DNA of 64,000 nucleotides from Malaciobacter molluscorum LMG 25693 (GCF_003544935.1 NZ_CP032098.1:496001-560000); one strand, 5' to 3'. Positions 1 through 11,812 are shown, counted from the stretch's first letter. Notes: generated by a model not told the origin, from the letters alone. Program-made: numbers and translations.

Positions 1-1
1 T

Positions 2-1981
2 ATTGTGACAATATTTGCTTTTAAAGCATTATTTCCTGAAAGTGAGTTATCAAATACAGGTAATGCAAATATTGCGTCTTATGGGAAAACAAAACATAAA
101 ACAATCCCATATTCTGAACTAAAGGGATTAATTTCTAATGGTAAAGTAGAATATGTAGGAATTGGAAATACACAAATCAAAGCAGTATCAAAACAGAATT
201 CTTCTGATGGTGTTACTACATATACAGCAAGAAGAGTAATCCCTGATAATACTTTGATTCCAACATTAGAAAAAAATAAAATTGAATATGGTGGAATTAA
301 TGAAGAAAATCTACTAGCTGATATATTATTTGGATGGGTTTTACCAATATTTATTTTCTTTGCAATTTGGATGTTCCTAGCAAGAAGAATGTCTAAATCA
401 ATGGGTGGAGGTTCAGGAGGAATTCTTGGAATAGGAAGCTCTAAAAAGATGATTAATTCTGAAAAACCAAAAGTAAAATTTGAAGATATGGCAGGAAATA
501 AAGAGGCTAAAGAAGAAGTTCAAGAAGTAGTTGACTTTTTAAGTAATCCTGACAGATATGTTAAACTTGGTGCACAAATTCCAAAAGGTGTTTTATTAGT
601 AGGACCTCCAGGTACAGGTAAAACATTATTGGCAAAAGCAGTTGCAGGAGAAGCAGATGTTCAATTCTTATCTGTTTCTGGTTCTGCATTTATTGAAATG
701 TTTGTTGGTGTTGGTGCAAGTAGAGTAAGAGATCTCTTTGAACAAGCTAAAAAAGTTGCTCCTGCGATTATTTTTATTGATGAAATTGATGCAATTGGTA
801 AAAGTAGAGCAAGTGGTGGACCAATGGGTGGAAATGATGAAAGAGAACAAACATTAAATCAACTATTAGCAGAAATGGATGGATTTTCAACAGAATCTGC
901 GCCTGTTATTGTTTTAGCTGCAACAAATAGACCAGAAGTTCTTGATCCAGCGCTATTAAGACCAGGGAGATTTGATAGACAAGTTTTAGTTGACAAACCT
1001 GATTATGAAGGAAGAGTTGAAATTCTTAAAGTTCATATTAAAGGTGTAACACTTGGAAATGATGTTGATTTAGAAGAAGTAGCAAGAATGACTGCTGGAT
1101 TAGCAGGTGCAGATTTAGCAAATATTATTAATGAAGCTGCACTTTTAGCAGGTCGTGCTAATAAAGATGAAGTAACTTATGATGATTTTAAAGAAGCAGT
1201 TGAAAGACAAATTGCTGGACTTGAAAAAAAATCTAGAAGAATATCTCCAAAAGAGAGAAGAATTGTTGCTTATCATGAATCAGGTCATGCACTTATTGCT
1301 GAAATTACAAAAGGTGCTAAAAAAGTAAATAAAGTATCTATTGTTCCAAGAGGACTTGCAGCATTAGGATATACACTTAATACTCCTGAAGAAAACAAAT
1401 ATTTAATGCAAAAACATGAACTTATAGCAGAAGTTGATACTCTTCTTGGTGGTAGAGCAGCAGAAGAAGTATTTATTAATGAAATAAGTACAGGTGCAGG
1501 AAACGATTTGGAAAGAGCTACTGATATTATTAAATCTATGGCTTCTGTTTATGGAATGAGTGATATTGCAGGACTTATGGTTTTAGAAAAAAGACAAAAC
1601 CAGTTTTTAGGTGGGCAAACACAAAAAGATTTTTCTGATGATATGGCTAAAAATCTTGATGATTATATTAAAAATATTTTAAATGAAAGATATGAAATAG
1701 TTAAACAAGAATTAAAAGATAATCGTGATGCAATTGAGCAAATGACTGCTGAATTATTAGAAATAGAAGTTATTTCAGGTCAAAGAGTAAGAGAAATTAT
1801 TATAGAAAATGGTGGAAAAGTATTTGAAGAAGAGGATTTACACTCTGATGCAATAGAAGAGAAAGATAAAACTACTCAAGAGCCAAAAGAACAGGCAGAT
1901 AAATCAAGTGATGAAGAAGATAAAAAATCTAATAAAGATTCTTCTACGGATTTATCTGAAGAAACTGATAAAAAAGAATAA
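2..1981 (+). CDS. ftsH: ATP-dependent zinc metalloprotease FtsH (5' partial)
   Basis: Membrane-anchored AAA+ protease that unfolds and degrades membrane and regulatory proteins. The reading frame is open to the window edge. The first residues look like the end of the first transmembrane helix, so the true start lies upstream and the GTG at position 5 is probably not it. Counting from that GTG: periplasmic region about 10-105, second membrane helix about 107-126, Walker A GPPGTGKT near 200, Walker B FIDEID near 257, second region of homology near 305-327, zinc motif HESGH at 424-428 and the third-ligand region AGNDLERAT near 500. The last 40 residues form a highly charged acidic/lysine tail typical of the family. 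The next gene begins 4 bases after the stop, so the two are probably cotranscribed. Confidence 0.96.
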   Translation: MVTIFAFKALFPESELSNTGNANIASYGKTKHKTIPYSELKGLISNGKVEYVGIGNTQIKAVSKQNSSDGVTTYTARRVIPDNTLIPTLEKNKIEYGGINEENLLADILFGWVLPIFIFFAIWMFLARRMSKSMGGGSGGILGIGSSKKMINSEKPKVKFEDMAGNKEAKEEVQEVVDFLSNPDRYVKLGAQIPKGVLLVGPPGTGKTLLAKAVAGEADVQFLSVSGSAFIEMFVGVGASRVRDLFEQAKKVAPAIIFIDEIDAIGKSRASGGPMGGNDEREQTLNQLLAEMDGFSTESAPVIVLAATNRPEVLDPALLRPGRFDRQVLVDKPDYEGRVEILKVHIKGVTLGNDVDLEEVARMTAGLAGADLANIINEAALLAGRANKDEVTYDDFKEAVERQIAGLEKKSRRISPKERRIVAYHESGHALIAEITKGAKKVNKVSIVPRGLAALGYTLNTPEENKYLMQKHELIAEVDTLLGGRAAEEVFINEISTGAGNDLERATDIIKSMASVYGMSDIAGLMVLEKRQNQFLGGQTQKDFSDDMAKNLDDYIKNILNERYEIVKQELKDNRDAIEQMTAELLEIEVISGQRVREIIIENGGKVFEEEDLHSDAIEEKDKTTQEPKEQADKSSDEEDKKSNKDSSTDLSEETDKKE

Positions 1982-1985
1982 ATAG

Positions 1986-2573
1986 ATGAATTTGATAGAT
2001 AAGTATATTCTAAAAGAGGGACAAAGAGTGATTTTATCACTTTTTGTTATAGCAATAGTTTTACACCTATTAAATTTAGAGTTCTTATCTACGCTTTTTT
2101 TATTAATATTCTTTTTATCACTTTATATATTTAGAAATGAAAAAATAGAACTTTGTAAAGATTGTACAATTGTATCTCCTGTTAGTGGAGAAGTTCATGC
2201 AATTGATTTTAATGAAAAATATAAAATTATATATATAAATACTTCTTTATTTGATAATTCTATTTTGATAGCTCCCCAAAGCGGTAATTTAAAATTAACA
2301 TATTTAAAAAGAGGAATAAATTTACCGCTAAATGAAAAGTTATCAAAAAAACTTAATGAAAAACTTATTTTTGAACAAAAAAATATAAAAGTTGAGTTGT
2401 TAAGTTCTACCGCAACAAATGAATTAGCTTTAAGTAAAATCAATGAAAACCTAGATATAGCACAAAAGATTGGAATATTTACACAAGGTGAAGTTATACT
2501 TTTTATTGACAAAAATGTAGATATATCTTTACAAATTGGGCAAAAAATTAAAGTTGGTACGAAAATAGTATAG
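1986..2573 (+). CDS. Phosphatidylserine decarboxylase-like membrane protein
   Basis: A 195-residue protein with two hydrophobic segments near the N-terminus (about 13-48), then a soluble beta-rich domain. The stretch SPVSGEVHAI resembles the metabolite-binding core of phosphatidylserine decarboxylases. The LGST-type motif where those enzymes self-cleave to form the pyruvoyl group is not visible, so activity is doubtful. In Campylobacter a related gene also follows ftsH and is followed by pssA; here the following gene is a signalling gene instead. It could be a lipid-binding relative rather than an enzyme. It starts 4 bases after ftsH. Confidence 0.6.
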   Translation: MNLIDKYILKEGQRVILSLFVIAIVLHLLNLEFLSTLFLLIFFLSLYIFRNEKIELCKDCTIVSPVSGEVHAIDFNEKYKIIYINTSLFDNSILIAPQSGNLKLTYLKRGINLPLNEKLSKKLNEKLIFEQKNIKVELLSSTATNELALSKINENLDIAQKIGIFTQGEVILFIDKNVDISLQIGQKIKVGTKIV

Positions 2574-2600
2574 TTAAAATATATTTTTAGCGCTTTCTTA

Positions 2601-2644
2601 TGATATAATCAATTAAGTAATATAAAAATAAACTTATTTTTATA
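2601..2644 (+). promoter_or_regulatory. Extended -10 promoter with a downstream palindrome, upstream of the HD-GYP gene
   Basis: TGATATAAT at 2601-2609 is a perfect extended -10 element (TGnTATAAT). About 12 bases downstream lies an 11-bp perfect inverted repeat, TATAAAAATAA at 2621-2631 and TTATTTTTATA at 2634-2644, with a 2-base spacer. It would fall just after the predicted transcription start. It could be an operator or an A/U hairpin in the leader. The promoter reading is inference from consensus only. Confidence 0.45.
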
Positions 2645-2674
2645 TATTAGTGACACTATTGTATGGAGAGCATT

Positions 2675-4486
2675 ATGAATAATATTGATGAAATATTAAG
2701 CTATCTAAAGCAAATCAATCTTTTATATGTTGAAGATGATTTAAGTGCTATGGAAGAGGTGAGTTATTTCTTACAATCAAAAGTAAGAAATTTATATACT
2801 GTAAAAAATGGTAAAAAAGCTTTAGAAGTTTTTAATGAAAATGAAATAGATATTATTATTACTGATATTCAAATGCCAATTATGTCTGGTTTAGAATTAG
2901 CTAATGAAATAAAAAAAACATCACCTAAAATACCTATTATTATTACTACTGCATTTAATGATAGCCAATATCTTTTTGATGCCATAAATCTTGGTATTTC
3001 AAACTATATCACAAAACCTATCAATTTAAAAATTTTAGTTGAAAATCTTTTTTCAGTTTCAAAAACAGTTATTTTAGAAAGAGAAAATAAAGAGATTTAT
3101 AATACTCTTTCTCAATATAAAGATATTGTGGATGAACGTTCTATTATTTCTAAAACTGATCAAGATGGAATAATAACTTATGTAAATAAACCTTTTTTAA
3201 AAATTTCAGGCTATTCAAAAGAAGAAATAATTGGAAAACCTCATAGTATTATAAAGCATTCTGATGTAGATAATAAATACTATTCTGAAATTTGGCATGT
3301 TATTAAAGATGAAAAAAAATTATGGCAAGGTGAATTTAAAAACTGTTCAAAAGATGGATATACATATTATCTAGACACTATAATAAAGCCAATACTAGAT
3401 TTAAATGGAAATATTATAGAGTATATATCTTTATCAAATGATATTACATATTTGCGAGAAACAAAAGAGTATTTTAAAAATCAAACTGAAAAAACATCAC
3501 TAGATTTAAAAGAATCAATTAATATTTTAAATCAATATAAAGATGCAATAAATAAAAGTAATATAATTGTTAGAGTAAATAAAAATAGAAAAATTGAACA
3601 TGTAAATGATGCTTTTATTGAAGCAACAGGTTATTCAAGGGAAGAGTTAATAGGACAAGACTACTCATTTTTAAAGCAACCTAATTTAACAAAAGAAGAG
3701 TATGAAAAATTAGTAGAAGAAATTTTTTCAGAAAATGGAAGAAGAGGTATTATTGTAAATGAAACAAAAGATAAAAAACTTTTATATTGTGATGTTTATA
3801 CTTATCCTCTTAAAGATTTAGATGGGAATATATTTGAATATATTGGTATTAGACATGATATTACAGAAATAGTAGAACTGCATAAAGAGTTAGAAAATAC
3901 ACAAAGAGAGATAATTTATAAACTTGGAGAAATATCTGAAAGTAGAAGTCAAGAGACTGGGCAACATGTAAAAAGAGTTGCTGAATATTCAAAACTTTTA
4001 GCAATAAAATATGATTTATCTGAGGAAGAAATAAATACTGTTTTTACTGCTTCTCCTATGCATGATATTGGTAAAATCTCAATACCTGATGCAATTTTAC
4101 ATAAACCAGGTAAGCTTGATGAACAAGAGTGGGAGATTATGAAGACACATTCAAAAATAGGCTATGATATTTTGAAAAATTCAACAAGACCAATTTTAAA
4201 AGCAGCAGCAGAAATTTCACATTCTCATCATGAAAAGTGGGATGGTTCTGGTTATCCTCAAGGTTTAAAAGGTGGTGATATTCCAATTTTTGGAAGAATA
4301 ACTGCTATTGCAGATGTTTTTGATGCTTTAGGAAGTGATAGAAGTTATAAAAAAGCCTGGCCAATTGAAAATATATTAGACTTATTTCATAAAGAAAGAG
4401 GGAAACATTTTGACCCTAATTTAGTTGATATATTTTTTGAGAATATTGATGAGTTTTTAAAAATACGAGATAAATTTAAAGATTGA
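2675..4486 (+). CDS. Response regulator with two PAS domains and an HD-GYP domain (probable c-di-GMP phosphodiesterase)
   Basis: Cytoplasmic signalling protein of about 603 residues. The receiver domain (about 12-125) has the acidic pair in VEDD and the phospho-acceptor Asp near 64 in ITDIQMP. Two PAS domains follow (about 155-270 and 290-405). The HD-GYP domain (about 415-590) has HD in MHDIGKI at 463-464, HH in SHSHHEKWDGSGYP and the GYP triplet at 526-528, so hydrolysis of cyclic di-GMP is likely. An in-frame ATG at 2663 would add four residues. The ATG at 2675 is preferred because GGAGAG lies 4 bases upstream. The gene overlaps or abuts the next response regulator and heads a four-gene signalling operon. 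Confidence 0.88.
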   Translation: MNNIDEILSYLKQINLLYVEDDLSAMEEVSYFLQSKVRNLYTVKNGKKALEVFNENEIDIIITDIQMPIMSGLELANEIKKTSPKIPIIITTAFNDSQYLFDAINLGISNYITKPINLKILVENLFSVSKTVILERENKEIYNTLSQYKDIVDERSIISKTDQDGIITYVNKPFLKISGYSKEEIIGKPHSIIKHSDVDNKYYSEIWHVIKDEKKLWQGEFKNCSKDGYTYYLDTIIKPILDLNGNIIEYISLSNDITYLRETKEYFKNQTEKTSLDLKESINILNQYKDAINKSNIIVRVNKNRKIEHVNDAFIEATGYSREELIGQDYSFLKQPNLTKEEYEKLVEEIFSENGRRGIIVNETKDKKLLYCDVYTYPLKDLDGNIFEYIGIRHDITEIVELHKELENTQREIIYKLGEISESRSQETGQHVKRVAEYSKLLAIKYDLSEEEINTVFTASPMHDIGKISIPDAILHKPGKLDEQEWEIMKTHSKIGYDILKNSTRPILKAAAEISHSHHEKWDGSGYPQGLKGGDIPIFGRITAIADVFDALGSDRSYKKAWPIENILDLFHKERGKHFDPNLVDIFFENIDEFLKIRDKFKD

Positions 4487-4488
4487 AA

Positions 4489-5373
4489 ATGTTAGATATT
4501 ACAAATGAAAAATTTAATGATATAACAGTTTTATATGTGGAAGATGATCTTATGACATCTGAAGAAATTACTTATTTTTTAAGTAAATATGTAAAAAAAG
4601 TTATTATTGCAAAAGATGGAGAAGAAGGTTTAAAATTATTTAAAGAACATTCAATTGATATTGTAATTACTGATATTCAAATGCCAAAAATGAATGGTCT
4701 TGATATGTCAGAAAAAATATTAGATATTTCCCCTAGTGTCCCTATTGTATTAACTACAGCATTTACAGAAGCTTCTTATTTAGTACGAGCAATTGAGTTG
4801 GGTATTGATAAATATTTATTAAAACCAGTAAATTTAAATGAGATTTTAGCAATAATTAAAAAAAGTTTGTATATAAAAAATTTAGAAGATGATCAAATTA
4901 TATATGAAGATTATATCCAATTTATATTAGACAATAACTCTACTTTTATGTTTATTATGAACTCTTCGAATATTGAATATGTTAGCAATCAATTTTTAGA
5001 GTTTTTAGGTTATTCTGATTTAAAATCTTTTAATAATCAATTAAATCAAAACGAATCAATAATGCAAATAGATGAATTAAAACTTGGCAAAGGCTGGTTT
5101 GATTATTTAGTACAAAATAAAGATAAAAGACATCTTTTGAAAGTAAAAAAGAATAGTAGTGATATATTTGTTTATCAAGAGTTCTATGTTACTTATAAAT
5201 ATTTTGAAAATATGCATAAAAGTATTTTATTATTTGTTGATAAAAATGAAGATAAACTTGAAAAAATTAGTAAAATTACTAATGAGTTAATTATTGATTT
5301 AAATAATAATATTTCTAATAATATTTTGATGAAAAAACTAAAAGATATTTTAGAAATTACAGAAGGAAAATAG
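4489..5373 (+). CDS. Response regulator with uncharacterised C-terminal region
   Basis: A 295-residue protein with an N-terminal receiver domain (about 8-125) closely resembling the receiver of the preceding gene. It has VEDD near the start and the phospho-acceptor Asp near 62 in ITDIQMPKMNG. The remaining 170 residues contain a PAS-like stretch (MFIMNSSNIEYVSNQFLEFL) but no DNA-binding, HD or GGDEF motif. It may act by protein contact, for example as a phosphate sink or adaptor for the downstream kinases. A TTG at 4483 would give a 4-base overlap with the previous stop; the ATG at 4489 is the more conventional start. It ends 1 base before the next gene. Confidence 0.8.
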   Translation: MLDITNEKFNDITVLYVEDDLMTSEEITYFLSKYVKKVIIAKDGEEGLKLFKEHSIDIVITDIQMPKMNGLDMSEKILDISPSVPIVLTTAFTEASYLVRAIELGIDKYLLKPVNLNEILAIIKKSLYIKNLEDDQIIYEDYIQFILDNNSTFMFIMNSSNIEYVSNQFLEFLGYSDLKSFNNQLNQNESIMQIDELKLGKGWFDYLVQNKDKRHLLKVKKNSSDIFVYQEFYVTYKYFENMHKSILLFVDKNEDKLEKISKITNELIIDLNNNISNNILMKKLKDILEITEGK

Positions 5374-5374
5374 A

Positions 5375-7942
5375 ATGAAAAGATTAAGTATTCGTGTAAA
5401 ATTAATCTTAATCTTTATTTTTATAAAAGTAATTCCTCTTCTTTTTATATCTTATATTGTATATAAAGGTGTAATAAAACTAGATGAATATTTGAAAAAT
5501 AACACTCAATATCTTTTTAATCATAGTAAAGAAATTATTTTAAATACTGCAAATGAATCAATAAGTGATAGTATTAAAATATTAGATAAAAAATCTCAAC
5601 AATCTTTAGAGAGATTAAGTTATGAAATAGCTAATAATATAGCAAACTTTTTGTATCAAAGAGACGAAGATATTCTATTTTTATCAAAAATAGATTTAAA
5701 TCAACAAGTAATAGATGAATTTTATAATAGTAAAAAAAGAGATATTATCGTTCATGGAAAATATTATTATGATGATAGAACAAAAAGTTATAAATTAGAA
5801 AATGAAACAGAAAATAACTATGTGATTAGAAAAACTTCATTAAAAGATAATCAAAAAGAGTTCAATTATATTGATCCAAAAAAATTAAATAAGATTAAAA
5901 TACCTATATATAAAGAAGTTAGTTTTTTTGATTTAAATGGAAAAGAGATTTATAAAAAAACCCAAATTAATCCTAAACTATTAGATATATCTAAAAAGAA
6001 AAATACATATATAAATTCAGAAGACTATTTTTATCAAATTAAAAATTTAAAGAAAAATGAGATTTATGTAAGTGATGTAATAGGGCAAAGTGTTAATAGT
6101 AAAATTATTGGAATATTTACTAAACAAAAAGCAAAAGAGGTTAATATAAAATTTGAACCTGAAAAATATGCATATGCAGGTAAAGAGAATCCTTTAGGTA
6201 AAAAGTTTCAAGGTATTATTAGATTTATCACACCTGTTTTTAAAAATTCAAAAAAAATAGGATATTTAAGTTTAGCGTTAGATCATGAACACATTATGCA
6301 ATTTACAGATACTGTAAATCCAATAGATAAAAATCCATTACAAGATATTTCAGATGCAAGTGATGGAAATTATGCTTTTATGTGGAATTATGAAGGTAAA
6401 AATATCTCACATCCAAGGGACTATTTTATATATGGGTATGATCCAAAAACAGGAAAGCCACAAATGCCTTGGCTTAGTAAAGATGTGGCCAATAAATATT
6501 ACAAGTCAAAAAAACAAATAAATGAATTTTTAAAAACTTATCCTAAATATGAAAATCAAAGTTTAAAAAAACAACCAAATATAAAACAAATAAAAGAAAA
6601 TGGTAATCTAGGCTTAGATTGTAGATATTTAAATTTTGCACCACAATGTAAAGGTTGGATGGAAGTTACACAAAATGGTGGATTTGGTTCTTTTTTAATA
6701 CATTGGAGTAATGTTTGGAAACTCACAACTGCAGCAACAATTCCTTATTATACAGGGAAATATAAAAATAGCAAAAGAGGTTTTGGTTTTGTTACTATTG
6801 GTGCAAATGTTGATGAATTTCATGCAGCTGCAAATGAGACAAAAAATGATGTACGAAAAATTTTGAAAGAGCAAGCTCTTAATATGAAAGAGGTAGTTGA
6901 TGAAAATGATTCAGAGATAAAGAAATTTATAAATACTTTAATAAATGAGTTAATATTTATAACATTTATTATGATCATAATTGTAATTTTTATTGCATTA
7001 TGGATGTCTAATTATATTACCTCAAAAATCAAAAAATTATTAGTTGGAACAAAAAAATTTTCACAAAATCAATTAGATTATAGAATTGAAAAAACTTCAG
7101 AAGATGAAATAGGAATGTTAGAAAAATCATTTAATGATATGGCTGAACAAATTCAAATTTATATAAAAAAAGAAAAAGAGACAAATCAATTATTAGAAGT
7201 AAAAGTAAAAGAAGAGATAGAGAAACAAAGGAAACAAGAGCAAATGCTAATACAACAGAGTAAATTAGCAGCAATGGGAGAGATGATAGGGAATATAGCA
7301 CATCAATGGAGGCAACCATTAAATGCATTAGGATTAGTGATGCAAAATATACAATTTGCATATAAAACAGGAGATTTAGATGAAGAGTTTATCCAAAGAA
7401 GTGTAAATAAAGCAAATATGCTAACAACAAATATGTCAAAAACAATAGATGATTTTAGGAATTTTTTTAGACCAAATAAAGATAAAGAGTTATTTGATGT
7501 AGCAAAAACAGTAAAAAAAGCGATAGAATTAATGGAATCAACATTACAAAATCATCAAATAAATTTAAAAGAAGATATAAAAGAAGATATAAAAGTATAT
7601 GGATTTGAGAATGAGTTTTCACAAAGTATATTAAATATAATATCAAATGCAAAAGATGCGTTAGTAGAAAGAAAGATAAAAGAAGCAGAGATAAGAATAA
7701 AAACCAAGCAAACACAAGAAGAGGTAATAATAGAGATAGAGGATAATGCAGGAGGGATAAAAGAGGATATAAAAGATAAAATATTTGAGCCATACTTTAC
7801 AACAAAAGAAGAAGGAAAAGGAACAGGTATTGGATTATATATGACAAAAACAATTATTGAAAATAATATGCAAGGTAAAATATTTATTAAAGATATTCAA
7901 AATGGTATATCTTTTATTATTAAATTGCCTAAAAGTAAATAA
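5375..7942 (+). CDS. Cache-domain sensor histidine kinase with HAMP
   Basis: An 855-residue membrane kinase. A membrane helix at about 10-28 is followed by a large periplasmic region (about 30-520) with Cache-like features, including DGNYAFMWNYEGKNISHPR near 328 and PYYTGKY. A second helix lies near 525-545, then HAMP (about 545-600), a coiled coil, and a HisKA-type segment with the phospho-acceptor His near 643 in AHQWRQPLNALG. The ATPase domain has NIISNAKDA near 756, DNAGG near 790 and GKGTGIGLYM. The HQWRQPLN motif is common in Arcobacter kinases. The ligand is unknown. From about base 7180 to 7820 codon use shifts, with more ATA, AGG and GAG, and part of this stretch is nearly identical to the next gene. 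Confidence 0.9.
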   Translation: MKRLSIRVKLILIFIFIKVIPLLFISYIVYKGVIKLDEYLKNNTQYLFNHSKEIILNTANESISDSIKILDKKSQQSLERLSYEIANNIANFLYQRDEDILFLSKIDLNQQVIDEFYNSKKRDIIVHGKYYYDDRTKSYKLENETENNYVIRKTSLKDNQKEFNYIDPKKLNKIKIPIYKEVSFFDLNGKEIYKKTQINPKLLDISKKKNTYINSEDYFYQIKNLKKNEIYVSDVIGQSVNSKIIGIFTKQKAKEVNIKFEPEKYAYAGKENPLGKKFQGIIRFITPVFKNSKKIGYLSLALDHEHIMQFTDTVNPIDKNPLQDISDASDGNYAFMWNYEGKNISHPRDYFIYGYDPKTGKPQMPWLSKDVANKYYKSKKQINEFLKTYPKYENQSLKKQPNIKQIKENGNLGLDCRYLNFAPQCKGWMEVTQNGGFGSFLIHWSNVWKLTTAATIPYYTGKYKNSKRGFGFVTIGANVDEFHAAANETKNDVRKILKEQALNMKEVVDENDSEIKKFINTLINELIFITFIMIIIVIFIALWMSNYITSKIKKLLVGTKKFSQNQLDYRIEKTSEDEIGMLEKSFNDMAEQIQIYIKKEKETNQLLEVKVKEEIEKQRKQEQMLIQQSKLAAMGEMIGNIAHQWRQPLNALGLVMQNIQFAYKTGDLDEEFIQRSVNKANMLTTNMSKTIDDFRNFFRPNKDKELFDVAKTVKKAIELMESTLQNHQINLKEDIKEDIKVYGFENEFSQSILNIISNAKDALVERKIKEAEIRIKTKQTQEEVIIEIEDNAGGIKEDIKDKIFEPYFTTKEEGKGTGIGLYMTKTIIENNMQGKIFIKDIQNGISFIIKLPKSK

Positions 7943-7951
7943 GGTTTTAGG

Positions 7952-8971
7952 ATGTTTAACAAATTAAAAAGTATAAGTGATTTGATTATTTCAATTGTTT
8001 TTTCGATAGTTATTTGGTTAGTTCTTGGGCATTATGATGCATTTGAAAAATTAATGTATTTTTTAAGAACGCATGAAGAGTATGAATTAGATGAGCTCTT
8101 ATTATTACTTATGGTTTTTGGAATTATCTCAATATTTTATATATATAGACGTGTAGTAGAACAAAGGGTTATTAATTCTCAACTAAAGAAGCTAAATGAA
8201 ACTTTAGAACAAAAAGTAAAAAATGAAATAGATAAGAGAAGAAAACAAGAGCAAATGTTAATACAACAGAGTAAATTAGCAGCAATGGGAGAGATGATAG
8301 GAAATATAGCACATCAATGGAGGCAACCCTTAAATGCTTTAGGATTAGTGATTCAGAATATACAATTTTCATATAGTAGAGGTGAATTAAATGAAGAAAA
8401 TTTATCTAGAAATATAAATAAAGCAAATATGTTAACAACGAATATGTCAAATACTATTGATGATTTTAGGAATTTCTTTAAACCTGATAAACAAAAAGAA
8501 ATATTTAAAGTATATGAACCAATAAAAAAAGCTATTTATTTAATAGAAGCAACTTTAGAAAAAAATAAAATAAAAATAGAAACTTCTTTTGAAAATGATT
8601 TAGAAATATATGGTTTTGAAAATGAATTTTCGCAAAGTATATTAAATATAATCTCTAATGCAAAAGATGCGATTATTGAAAATAATATTTCTTTAGGAGA
8701 AATAAAAATCAAAACTTTCAAGATAGAAGATAACATTATAATAGAAATTAAAGATAATGCGGGAGGAGTAAAAGCTGAAATAAAAGATAAAATTTTTGAA
8801 CCATATTTTACAACAAAAGAAGAGGGTAAAGGTATGGGTATAGGTCTTTATATGTCAAAAACAATAATTGAAAATAATATGGATGGACAAATAAATATAA
8901 AAGATATTCCTAATGGTTCATGTTTTGTTATTAAATTGTCGATACCTAATATAAAAAATGATATAAGATAA
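7952..8971 (+). CDS. Membrane histidine kinase lacking a large sensor domain
   Basis: A 339-residue kinase with two membrane helices near 10-28 and 45-63 and almost no periplasmic domain. A coiled coil leads into the phospho-acceptor His near 124 in AHQWRQPLNALG. The ATPase domain carries NIISNAKDA, DNAGG and GKGMGIGLYM. Its catalytic half is a close paralogue of the upstream 855-residue kinase. With no evident sensor it may read the membrane state or work with the neighbouring kinase and the two response regulators. It starts 9 bases after the previous stop and is the last gene of the operon. Confidence 0.87.
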   Translation: MFNKLKSISDLIISIVFSIVIWLVLGHYDAFEKLMYFLRTHEEYELDELLLLLMVFGIISIFYIYRRVVEQRVINSQLKKLNETLEQKVKNEIDKRRKQEQMLIQQSKLAAMGEMIGNIAHQWRQPLNALGLVIQNIQFSYSRGELNEENLSRNINKANMLTTNMSNTIDDFRNFFKPDKQKEIFKVYEPIKKAIYLIEATLEKNKIKIETSFENDLEIYGFENEFSQSILNIISNAKDAIIENNISLGEIKIKTFKIEDNIIIEIKDNAGGVKAEIKDKIFEPYFTTKEEGKGMGIGLYMSKTIIENNMDGQINIKDIPNGSCFVIKLSIPNIKNDIR

Positions 8972-8983
8972 TATTACTTATTG

Positions 8984-8996
8984 GATAATTATTATC
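8984..8996. promoter_or_regulatory. Fur/PerR-like box upstream of dps
   Basis: GATAATTATTATC is a perfect 13-bp palindrome. The surrounding 15 bases match 13 of 15 positions of the 7-1-7 Fur pattern TGATAATNATTATCA, and also resemble PerR boxes. It lies about 90 bases before dps, in keeping with iron or peroxide control of dps and katG. Which of the two regulators binds is not decidable from the sequence. Confidence 0.5.
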
Positions 8997-9086
8997 TTAT
9001 AATAAAATTTATTAAATTACTTTTAAGATTAAATGTGTAGAATTTCAATATAAACTCTTAAAGTTTAAAAAAATAAAGGATAAGTT

Positions 9087-9524
9087 ATGTCAAAAGTAGT
9101 AGAAAGTTTAAAACAAATTCAAGCTGATGCACATGCATTATATATAAAAATGCATAATTATCATTGGAATATAAAAGGGATGGATTTCTTTCCTGTACAT
9201 AGTCACACAGAAGAGATTTATAATAGTATGTCTGTACTTTATGATGATACAGCAGAAAGAATCTTACAATTAGGAGAAAAACCATATTTAACTATAAAAC
9301 AGTTAGCTGATGCAACAAAAATTGAGACAGAAACAAAAGATTCATTTAATTCAAAAGAAATAGTTGTATCAATTATTAAAGAGTATAACTATTTATTAAA
9401 TGAGTTTAAACATTTAAGTAAAGTTGCATCTGAGAATGCAGATAAAACAACTGAAACTTTTGCAGATGATAAAATTGCAAAATTTGAAAAAGATGTGTGG
9501 TTGATGTCAAATATGATTTCATAA
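9087..9524 (+). CDS. dps: Dps-family DNA-protecting ferritin
   Basis: A 145-residue protein, slightly short for the family but complete. The N-terminal helix carries the Dps ferroxidase signature HNYHWNIKGMDFFPVH, followed by the partner acidic residues in YDDTAERI. Such proteins form dodecamers that oxidise ferrous iron with hydrogen peroxide, store it and protect DNA. The ribosome-binding site AAGGA precedes the ATG by 6 bases. It stands just upstream of katG, which also removes peroxide, and behind a Fur/PerR-like palindrome. Confidence 0.93.
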   Translation: MSKVVESLKQIQADAHALYIKMHNYHWNIKGMDFFPVHSHTEEIYNSMSVLYDDTAERILQLGEKPYLTIKQLADATKIETETKDSFNSKEIVVSIIKEYNYLLNEFKHLSKVASENADKTTETFADDKIAKFEKDVWLMSNMIS

Positions 9525-9556
9525 ATTATTATTTGTTTCAAGAAAATAGAATAATT

Positions 9557-9575
9557 TAAGATTTAGATAATCTTA
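9557..9575. repeat. Inverted repeat between dps and katG
   Basis: TAAGATT at 9557-9563 and AATCTTA at 9569-9575 form a perfect 7-bp inverted repeat with a 5-base spacer, 26 bases before katG. The half-site TTTAAGATT also occurs upstream of dps near 9021. It could be an operator for a shared regulator or a weak hairpin; no T-run follows closely. Confidence 0.4.
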
Positions 9576-9583
9576 TTTATTAA

Positions 9584-11803
<2,220 letters not shown>

Positions 11804-11812
11804 AATCTTGTT

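Noticed and set aside
7131-7793. Long minus-strand ORFs opposite the kinase core
   Set aside because: They are shadows caused by few stops on the opposite strand in this codon-shifted stretch; Leu-rich and without ribosome-binding sites.
8900-9090. AAATGTGTAG before dps (9031-9040) as a member of the acetate-gene motif
   Set aside because: Here it overlaps a likely -10 (TAGAAT) and lacks the second motif, so it is best taken as chance.
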